This document shows positions 1 through 4,210 of a stretch of DNA of 6,406 nt, in pieces. Within the stretch, counting starts at the first letter, position 1, and every line of letters starts with the position of its first letter. The notes beneath the pieces were generated by a model. The model made no database searches. It was not told where the DNA came from and saw only the letters and a list, made by a program, of their open reading frames with translations. The stretch comes from Patescibacteria group bacterium (GTDB lineage Bacteria > Patescibacteriota > Minisyncoccia > Phycocordibacterales > Phycocordibacteraceae). The DNA lies in assembly GCA_018826405.1 (NCBI GenBank), contig JAHJZL010000007.1:1-6406 (forward strand), read 5' to 3'. The position numbers were made by a program, and so were the translations under genes.

Positions 1-48
1 AGACTGCAAATTAAGCAGTGCTAGTGAGAGATTCATATAGAGACAGTA

Positions 49-76
49 CCTCATGCTACCCAAAGGAAGCATGAGG
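49..76. repeat. Perfect 9-bp inverted repeat upstream of the DUF1003 gene
   Basis: CCTCATGCT (49-57) is exactly complementary to AGCATGAGG (68-76), with a 10-nt loop between them (58-67). The loop holds an AAAGGA stretch that would be Shine-Dalgarno-like for an ATG at 71. Both upstream candidate ATGs of the DUF1003 frame (53 and 71) lie within the stem arms. No T-run follows, so it is not a standard intrinsic terminator. It could be an operator, an RNA hairpin, or the 3' end structure of a gene left of the window. The repeat is seen directly; its role is unknown. Confidence 0.6.
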
Positions 77-82
77 AATAGA

Positions 83-112
83 TTCAAAATAGGGGCGCGA
101 AGGTGCTATCGT
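83..112 (+). promoter_or_regulatory. Weak candidate promoter for a leaderless DUF1003 transcript
   Basis: TTCAAA (83-88, 4 of 6 to the -35 consensus) is followed after 18 bp by TATCGT (107-112, 4 of 6 to the -10 consensus), which is preceded by an extended -10 TGC (104-106). The expected transcription start falls on or next to the ATG at 119. Each element is weak. The support is the geometry, which resembles the prfB promoter in this window. Confidence 0.3.
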
Positions 113-118
113 TTAGGA

Positions 119-532
119 ATGAATCACAAGCGCCTGCCAACCTGGCATCAGAGAGTTAAAGAGAATCGTTCTTTCGGTCAAAGATTAGCCGATACCATCG
201 CAAGTAGCATGGGATCTTGGCCGTTCATTATTATCCAGACTTTTATAATTTTGTTCTGGGTTTCGGCAAATATTATTGGATTCGTTCAGCAATGGGATCC
301 GTATCCGTTTATTCTCTTGAACCTTTTGTTCTCAACGCAAGCAGCATATGCAGCTCCCATCATTATGATGAGTCAGAAGCGTGCAGCAGAACGTGATCAC
401 CAGCAAGCGCTTGATGACTACCAGACGAATATTGTTGCGAAGGTAGAGATTGAGAAACTTCAGGAAGATCTCTCTCGTATTGAGATAGAAAAGCTAGATG
501 AGATTATCAAGCTTTTGAAGAGCAGAGGCTAG
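119..532 (+). CDS. DUF1003 family small membrane protein
   Basis: Of unknown biochemical function; DUF1003 proteins are small inner-membrane proteins. From the ATG at 119 it is 137 aa. The family core is clear: GQRLADTIASSMGSWPFI (20-37), a first membrane helix at about 34-55, then DPYPFILLNLLFSTQAAYAAP (60-80, written here as the DPYPFILLNL block and its continuation) forming a second helix, then IMMSQKR (82-88). A charged tail of about 50 residues follows, DYQTN (100-104) and a Glu/Lys/Leu-rich stretch likely to be a coiled coil in the cytoplasm. In-frame ATGs also exist at 53 and 71, but the added residues are basic, rich in AGG/AGA/ATA/CGA codons unlike the neighbours, and outside the family core, so I chose 119. 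No good Shine-Dalgarno precedes 119. The TAG stop (530-532) directly abuts the stop of convergent glmS. Family call is firm; start is uncertain. Confidence 0.85.
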   Translation: MNHKRLPTWHQRVKENRSFGQRLADTIASSMGSWPFIIIQTFIILFWVSANIIGFVQQWDPYPFILLNLLFSTQAAYAAPIIMMSQKRAAERDHQQALDDYQTNIVAKVEIEKLQEDLSRIEIEKLDEIIKLLKSRG

Positions 533-2362
533 TTATTCAACCGTTACAGATTTTGCAAGATTGCGTGGCTTGTCTATTGGGCAGTCACGCTCTTTTGCTA
601 TGTAGTAGGCAAAGAGCTGCAAAGGAATCGTTGTAAGTACAGGAAGCAAGGCTTCATGCGTTTCTGGAACATACAGTACATCGTCTGCAAGACGCGTGAT
701 GTCGTCGTTTCCGTCTGTAGTCAGCGCAATAACTTTTCCTGACCGAGCCCGGATCTCCTCAATATTAGAGGCAGTCTTTTCGTACATTGAGTCTCTTGGG
801 GCAAGCACAAGGCTCGGGAAGTCTGTATCAATGAGCGCAAGGGGACCGTGCTTCATTTCTCCTGCTCCGTATCCCTCTGCATGAATATAGGAGATTTCTT
901 TAAGTTTAAGTGCGCCTTCAAAGGCAATAGGGCACTGGAACTTGCGGCCGAGATAAAGGAAGTCGCGAGTGTGTGCATATTTCTTTGCAACTGCTTCTAT
1001 TGCCTTCGTGCGAGTGAGTATTGCACGTGCCTTTTCAGGAAGAGTCTCAAGCTCTTTTATAAAGTCAGATCCTTCTTGCTTTGAGAGTCCTCGTTCACGC
1101 GCAAGGTGTAGTGCAACAAGTGCAAACACTAGTACTTGAGAGATGAATGCCTTTGTTGAGGCAACGCCAATTTCAGGGCCTGCGTGGTTATATACTCCCG
1201 CGTCTGTCTCTCTGGCAACGGTGCTGCCTACAACGTTCACAATGCCAAGGGTAAGTATGCCCTGGCGCTTTGCGGCTCGAATGGCTTCAAGTGTGTCAGC
1301 TGTCTCTCCAGACTGAGAGACTGCGATTAGGACAGTGTCTTTGGGGTCTGCTGTTGGGCGGCGATAGCGAAGCTCTGAGGCAATCTCAACTTCAACAGGA
1401 ATTCCTGCGAGCTCTTCAATCATGGTTTTGCCGATGAGTCCTGCGTAGTACGCACTGCCGCATCCCGTTATGATGATGCGTTTTGCATGCTTGAGGTACC
1501 CGTGAATGTCTGTGTCTTGGAATCCTCCGAGGATTGCAGTTGCGTTGGCTGTATCAAGTCTGCCACGCAGCGTGTTTTCAATAACTTCGCCAACTTCCAT
1601 AATCTCCTTCAACATAAAGTGCTCGTACCCCTTTTTCTGAGCAGCTTCTGCACTCCACTCAAGGGAAGTAACTGGCTTGTCTACGTGAGCCTCGTCAGCA
1701 TCAGTAATGACGTATCCTTGATCTGTGATGATCGCCATCTCTCCGTCGTCGAGGTATACGGCCTTGCGTGTGTAGGGAAGGATAGGAGTTGCGTCAGACG
1801 CAACGTATATTCCGTCCTCGCCAACACCAAGCATGAGCGGGCTTCCCATACGTGCAACAACAACTTTCTCTGGCTCACGTGTGCTTGCAACAGCAACACC
1901 ATAGGTGCCCTGTACTTGTGCGAGTGCCGCGCGCACGGCGTCTTCTAGAAGCATGTCTTCTGTATAGAGGTGTCCTATGAGCTGTGCGAGTGCCTCCGAG
2001 TCTGTTTGAGAAGCAAACACAACTCCTTTGGCTTCAAGGTCTTTGCGGATCTCTGAATGGTTCTCAATAATTCCGTTATGCACGAGCCATACAGTCTTTG
2101 AGGCATCTGTATGCGGGTGTGCATTTAATTCTGTTGGCGCTCCGTGTGTTGCCCAGCGAGTGTGTGCAATGCCACTCTTTCCCTCAAAATCATCTGGCAC
2201 ACAGGCAATGAGCTCTGCTACTTTTCCGGCTCGTTTAAGTGCGCCTGCTCCTGAGACGTACATGCCTGCTGAATCATACCCGCGATACTCGAGGGCAGAG
2301 AGTCCCTCTAGAAGGAAGGGAGCTGCATTTTTCTTACCTACATAGCCAACAATTCCACACAT
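533..2362 (-). CDS. glmS: Glutamine--fructose-6-phosphate aminotransferase (isomerizing)
   Basis: Cytoplasmic enzyme converting fructose-6-phosphate and glutamine to glucosamine-6-phosphate and glutamate, the first step towards UDP-GlcNAc and peptidoglycan. From the ATG at 2360-2362 it is 609 aa, the same length as E. coli GlmS. A frame extension to 2380 is rejected because Cys2 (MCGIVGYVG) must become the N-terminal nucleophile. The glutaminase domain (2 to about 225) shows HTRWATHG (67-74), HNGIIENH (95-102) and QTDSEAL (119-125). Two SIS isomerase domains follow, with TGCGSAYYAG (299-308), SQSGETADTLEA (349-360), GVASTKAF (399-406) and the catalytic region KEISYIHAEGYGAGEMKHG (488-506). 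Glu489, His505 and Lys604 match the known isomerase residues, and the C-terminus is DKPRNLAKSVTVE. There is no Shine-Dalgarno, and a TATACT -10 lies about 31 nt upstream. It is divergent from tRNA-Thr(GGT). All expected key residues are present. Confidence 0.98.
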   Translation of the reverse strand: MCGIVGYVGKKNAAPFLLEGLSALEYRGYDSAGMYVSGAGALKRAGKVAELIACVPDDFEGKSGIAHTRWATHGAPTELNAHPHTDASKTVWLVHNGIIENHSEIRKDLEAKGVVFASQTDSEALAQLIGHLYTEDMLLEDAVRAALAQVQGTYGVAVASTREPEKVVVARMGSPLMLGVGEDGIYVASDATPILPYTRKAVYLDDGEMAIITDQGYVITDADEAHVDKPVTSLEWSAEAAQKKGYEHFMLKEIMEVGEVIENTLRGRLDTANATAILGGFQDTDIHGYLKHAKRIIITGCGSAYYAGLIGKTMIEELAGIPVEVEIASELRYRRPTADPKDTVLIAVSQSGETADTLEAIRAAKRQGILTLGIVNVVGSTVARETDAGVYNHAGPEIGVASTKAFISQVLVFALVALHLARERGLSKQEGSDFIKELETLPEKARAILTRTKAIEAVAKKYAHTRDFLYLGRKFQCPIAFEGALKLKEISYIHAEGYGAGEMKHGPLALIDTDFPSLVLAPRDSMYEKTASNIEEIRARSGKVIALTTDGNDDITRLADDVLYVPETHEALLPVLTTIPLQLFAYYIAKERDCPIDKPRNLAKSVTVE

Positions 2363-2393
2363 ACGAATAGAAGTTATCAATAAGGATTCAGGA

Positions 2394-2399
2394 AGTATA
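2394..2399 (-). promoter_or_regulatory. Candidate glmS -10 element
   Basis: The minus strand reads TATACT here (5 of 6 to TATAAT). The predicted transcription start is near 2387, giving a leader of about 24 nt before the glmS ATG. No recognisable -35 lies 16-18 bp upstream. The short leader leaves no room for a glmS ribozyme or riboswitch, and it contains no Shine-Dalgarno sequence. Confidence 0.45.
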
Positions 2400-2435
2400 A
2401 CTCTTTAGAGTGGATATGGGATGCACTTCTCGGGA

Positions 2436-2464
2436 TTGAAAACATGCCCAAAATACCGTACTCT
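2436..2464 (+). promoter_or_regulatory. Candidate promoter of tRNA-Thr(GGT)
   Basis: TTGAAA (2436-2441, 5 of 6 to the -35 consensus) is separated by exactly 17 bp from TACTCT (2459-2464), which keeps the conserved first T, second A and last T of the -10 box. The predicted start is about 2471, at the base of a small leader hairpin. It would drive tRNA-Thr(GGT) and, by read-through, the membrane-protein gene after it. It shares a 126-bp intergenic region with the divergent glmS promoter. Confidence 0.45.
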
Positions 2465-2469
2465 GCAGA

Positions 2470-2485
2470 AGTTCCCTGAGGAACT
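2470..2485 (+). other. Hairpin in the 5' leader of pre-tRNA-Thr(GGT)
   Basis: AGTTCC (2470-2475) pairs perfectly with GGAACT (2480-2485) across a CTGA loop, ending 3 nt before the mature tRNA 5' end at 2489. It starts almost at the predicted transcription start, so it would make up nearly the whole 5' leader removed by RNase P. The pairing is seen directly; any role in stability or processing is inference. Confidence 0.45.
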
Positions 2486-2488
2486 AAG

Positions 2489-2564
2489 GCCGATGTAGCT
2501 CAGTCGGTAGAGCGCATCCATGGTAAGGATGAGGTCCCCGGTTCAATCCCGGGCATCGGCTCCA
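2489..2564 (+). tRNA. tRNA-Thr (anticodon GGT), CCA encoded
   Basis: A complete cloverleaf can be drawn. The acceptor stem is GCCGATG/CATCGGC (2489-2495 with 2554-2560). The D stem is GCTC/GAGC (2498-2501 with 2510-2513). The anticodon stem is CATCC/GGATG (2515-2519 with 2527-2531), with loop ATGGTAA giving anticodon GGT at 2522-2524. The T stem is CCCGG/CCGGG (2537-2541 with 2549-2553), with loop TTCAATC. It reads ACC and ACU. G1-C72 and C2-G71, known threonine identity pairs, are present. The discriminator is T (2561), not the A found in E. coli and B. subtilis tRNA-Thr. CCA is encoded at 2562-2564. The next gene starts 7 nt later. Confidence 0.96.
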
Positions 2565-2571
2565 GAACAGC

Positions 2572-3189
2572 ATGAATATACGCACCATTCTTGGGAATCT
2601 CACACCAGCACGCATGCTGGTGTTTGGAATAACTATCAGCTATACGATTGCTGCAGGAGTGTACTTCTCCGCAATAGGGAACACAGAGTTCCTTGGATAT
2701 ATAGCAGGTATTGTATTTCTTGTTTTGCTTGGTGGATGTCTACTCACACACGAGTGTGTTCCTGTCTGGCTTCTATGGATGTTGTCTTTCCTTGGAGTCT
2801 TGCATCTGCTCGGAGCTGCCGTACAGATTGATGGAGATGTTTTGTACAGCTACGTGCCTCTTTTAATTGAGAACCCTACGGGACTTACGTTTATTAAGTA
2901 TGATCAGATTGTGCACACGTATGGATCGTTCGTAGGAGCACTCCTTATGTATTTCTTCTTAGTACGTGATACGAAGTTTCACTGGTTTGGTATTTTTGTC
3001 TTTGCTGTACTCGGATCTATTGGGCTAGGTGCGCTGAATGAAATTGTTGAGTTTATTGCAAAGCTAACGGTTTCGGATACTGATGTAGGAGGGTACTACA
3101 ACACTGCAGTTGATTTGTGTGTGAATCTCTTTGGTGCAGTGCTTGGAGCTATCGCTGCATTCACCTTTTGGAAGCGTCCCTCTGCTTGA
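2572..3189 (+). CDS. Polytopic membrane protein, DUF2238/YjdF-like
   Basis: An integral inner-membrane protein of 205 aa with about six predicted helices: roughly 15-35, 40-58, 66-84, 114-131, 137-158 and 178-199. The later half carries polar residues set in or next to helices: YDQIVH (110-115), NEIVEF (156-161) and a GGYYNTAVDLCVNLFGAVLGA-like block (173-193) with Asp181 and Asn185. This spacing resembles the DUF2238 family (E. coli YjdF), whose function is not established; I assign it by motif pattern with moderate confidence. The ATG at 2572 lies only 7 nt after the tRNA-Thr(GGT) CCA end, with no Shine-Dalgarno and no room for its own promoter, so it is probably made from the tRNA transcript. 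An alternative ATG at 2614 (residue 15) lies inside a strong hairpin. The TGA stop overlaps the likely -35 of the next tRNA gene. Confidence 0.8.
   Translation: MNIRTILGNLTPARMLVFGITISYTIAAGVYFSAIGNTEFLGYIAGIVFLVLLGGCLLTHECVPVWLLWMLSFLGVLHLLGAAVQIDGDVLYSYVPLLIENPTGLTFIKYDQIVHTYGSFVGALLMYFFLVRDTKFHWFGIFVFAVLGSIGLGALNEIVEFIAKLTVSDTDVGGYYNTAVDLCVNLFGAVLGAIAAFTFWKRPSA
2602..2623 (+). other. Strong hairpin just inside the DUF2238-like gene
   Basis: ACACCAGCA (2602-2610) pairs perfectly with TGCTGGTGT (2615-2623) across a 4-nt CGCA loop, a 9-bp stem. It begins 30 nt after the start codon at 2572 and covers the alternative ATG at 2614. No T-run follows, so it is not an intrinsic terminator. It could affect initiation on a nearly leaderless message, or protect the message after tRNA processing. 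The structure is seen directly; its role is inferred. Confidence 0.5.
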
Positions 3190-3214
3190 TACGCAAGTAT
3201 TTTCCCGTTATTCT
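3186..3214 (+). promoter_or_regulatory. Promoter of tRNA-Thr(CGT), overlapping the upstream stop codon
   Basis: TTGATA (3186-3191, 5 of 6 to TTGACA) is separated by exactly 17 bp from TATTCT (3209-3214, 4 of 6 to TATAAT). The predicted start is about 3221, leaving a leader of about 5 nt before the mature tRNA at 3226. The -35 hexamer contains the TGA stop (3187-3189) of the DUF2238-like gene. Confidence 0.6.
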
Positions 3215-3225
3215 GATCTTCATTC

Positions 3226-3298
3226 GCCACCGTAGCTCAGTTGGTAGAGCATTTCACTCGTAACGAAAAGGTCTCCGGTTCAATCCCGGACGGTGGCT
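3226..3298 (+). tRNA. tRNA-Thr (anticodon CGT), CCA not encoded
   Basis: The acceptor stem is GCCACCG/CGGTGGC (3226-3232 with 3291-3297), the D stem GCTC/GAGC (3235-3238 with 3247-3250), and the T stem TCCGG/CCGGA (3274-3278 with 3286-3290) with loop TTCAATC. The anticodon arm is TTTCA/CGAAA (3252-3256 with 3264-3268) with loop CTCGTAA, giving anticodon CGT at 3259-3261, which reads ACG. The pair closing the anticodon loop is an A-C mismatch (3256/3264). The discriminator is T, as in the other tRNA-Thr here. The bases after it are CAG rather than CCA, so the CCA end must be added by tRNA nucleotidyltransferase. The gene has its own promoter. Confidence 0.94.
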
Positions 3299-3314
3299 CA
3301 GAAAAAGTTGTCCC

Positions 3315-3323
3315 TGGTATACT
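3315..3323 (+). promoter_or_regulatory. Extended -10 promoter of prfB, predicted leaderless
   Basis: TGGTATACT matches the extended -10 form TGnTATAAT with one difference. Its last base is 7 nt before the A of the prfB ATG at 3331, so the expected start is base 3330 or 3331 and the message would have essentially no leader. No clear -35 is present, as is common with extended -10 promoters. The region contains no Shine-Dalgarno sequence. Confidence 0.6.
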
Positions 3324-3330
3324 CAGAGAC

Positions 3331-4197
3331 ATGAACGAAGAGCGTATTTCCGAACTCGAGGCCATGATGGCCTCGCCTGATTTCTGGAAAGATCCTGCAG
3401 AAGCACAGAGATATATTGCTGAGTATCAGAGCCTTAAAGAAGGTGGGACCGGAGACAGTCATGATGGGGGTCCTGCAACACTCGCAATACTTGCGGGTGC
3501 TGGAGGGGATGACGCTGAAGATTTTGCGCGCATGTTGCGCCGCATGTATGAGGGGTATGCAGGCTCTCAAGGGTGGGGAGTGTCAGAGCTCCATGCGAAT
3601 GAAAACACTCAAGGCGGGTTTCGAAACATCTTGCTTCAAATAAACGGTAAAGGAGTATACGGAAGACTTAAGAGAGAGGCGGGCGTGCATCGCCTCGTAC
3701 GCATCTCGCCCTTTAACTCAAATGCAAAGCGACAGACTTCCTTTGCGCTCGTTGAAGTACTCCCAAAGCTTTCTGGAAATGAAGTTATTGAACTTCGCCC
3801 AGACGATCTAGATATTCAATTTGCGCGTGCGGGAGGTGCTGGCGGACAGAACGTGAACAAGCGAGAGACTGCAGTGCGTATTGTGCACACACCTTCAGGT
3901 GTGTCCGCACACGTTTCCTCTGAGCGCTCTCAGCTTGCTAACCGCGAGAAGGCAATGGAGTTAGTTAAGGCGAAGCTCTTTGCTATTGAAGAGGCTAAAC
4001 GGCTTAGCGAAGCCAAGGGGCGCTCTGTAGCGGCCACAACAGCCAACGAATGGGGGAGCCAAATGCGCTCGTATGTCCTACACCCGTATAAACTCGTAAA
4101 GGATCACGAATCAGGACACGAATCTTATGATCCAGAGGGTGTACTTTCAGGAAACCTGGATAGCTTTATAGACGCGTCTGCCGAGGCTGAGGTATAA
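3331..4197 (+). CDS. prfB: Peptide chain release factor 2 (RF2), shortened N-terminal domain
   Basis: Recognises UGA and UAA in the ribosomal A site and triggers release of the finished peptide. It is 288 aa against 365 in E. coli. The stop-codon-reading motif SPF is at 126-128 (in RISPFNSNAKRQTSF), which separates RF2 from RF1. The catalytic GGQ is at 171-173, and the 45-residue spacing equals that of E. coli RF2. The C-terminal part keeps WGSQMRSYVLHPY (241-253) and ends in a normal NLDSFIDAS tail. Domain 1 is strongly reduced: residues 2-37 match the E. coli helix from about residue 30, then about 50 residues are replaced by a short Gly-rich linker (38-48). The open frame runs back into tRNA-Thr(CGT), but the extended -10 and the protein alignment favour 3331. 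There is no in-frame TGA or frameshift site. The TAA stop lies inside the ftsE -10 box. Confidence 0.95.
   Translation: MNEERISELEAMMASPDFWKDPAEAQRYIAEYQSLKEGGTGDSHDGGPATLAILAGAGGDDAEDFARMLRRMYEGYAGSQGWGVSELHANENTQGGFRNILLQINGKGVYGRLKREAGVHRLVRISPFNSNAKRQTSFALVEVLPKLSGNEVIELRPDDLDIQFARAGGAGGQNVNKRETAVRIVHTPSGVSAHVSSERSQLANREKAMELVKAKLFAIEEAKRLSEAKGRSVAATTANEWGSQMRSYVLHPYKLVKDHESGHESYDPEGVLSGNLDSFIDASAEAEV
3882..3911 (+). other. Long hairpin within prfB, downstream of the GGQ codons
   Basis: ACACACC (3887-3893) pairs with GGTGTGT (3898-3904) over a TTCA loop. After a 2-nt bulge (3905-3906) the stem continues with TGTGC (3882-3886) against GCACA (3907-3911). It begins about 30 nt after the GGQ codons and has no T-run. 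It may be a chance result of codon choice in a conserved protein segment; no role can be assigned. Confidence 0.35.
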
Positions 4198-4198
4198 T
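4169..4198 (+). promoter_or_regulatory. Promoter of the ftsE-ftsX-pyrG cluster, overlapping the prfB stop
   Basis: A perfect TATAAT (4193-4198) is preceded after 18 bp by TAGACG (4169-4174, 4 of 6 to TTGACA). The prfB stop TAA (4195-4197) lies inside the -10 hexamer. The predicted start is near 4205, giving a leader of about 6 nt before the ftsE ATG at 4211, with no Shine-Dalgarno. Confidence 0.6.
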
Positions 4199-4210
4199 GC
4201 TCACTGTTAT

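Noticed and set aside
1487..1948. 153-aa open frame on + within glmS
   Set aside because: It is antisense to an intact, motif-complete glmS, and its Cys- and Ser-rich product resembles no family I know. It is a shadow frame.
2363..2488. glmS ribozyme/riboswitch or a threonine T-box
   Set aside because: The glmS leader is predicted at about 24 nt and the whole gap is 126 nt shared with a divergent tRNA promoter. No ribozyme or T-box core is visible.
2520..2831. 103-aa open frame on + starting inside tRNA-Thr(GGT)
   Set aside because: It starts in the anticodon arm and overlaps the well-supported membrane-protein gene in another frame; its product has no family features.
3187..3189. Possible UGA recoding (as in Gracilibacteria and Absconditabacteria)
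   Set aside because: TGA ends the DUF2238-like gene at a sensible place, no conserved gene has an in-frame TGA, and an RF2 with SPF and GGQ is present, so UGA is a stop.
2489..3298. tRNA-integrated genomic island or attachment sites
   Set aside because: The repeated sequences are explained by homology of two tRNA-Thr genes. There is no integrase, and the middle gene has no mobile-element features.
3241..3330. 30-codon upstream extension of the prfB frame
   Set aside because: It translates the D, anticodon and T arms of tRNA-Thr(CGT) and has no counterpart in RF2. The ATG at 3331 with its extended -10 is better.
3298..3570. 90-aa open frame on the minus strand over the start of prfB
   Set aside because: It is antisense to prfB and overlaps its promoter; no family resemblance and no promoter of its own.
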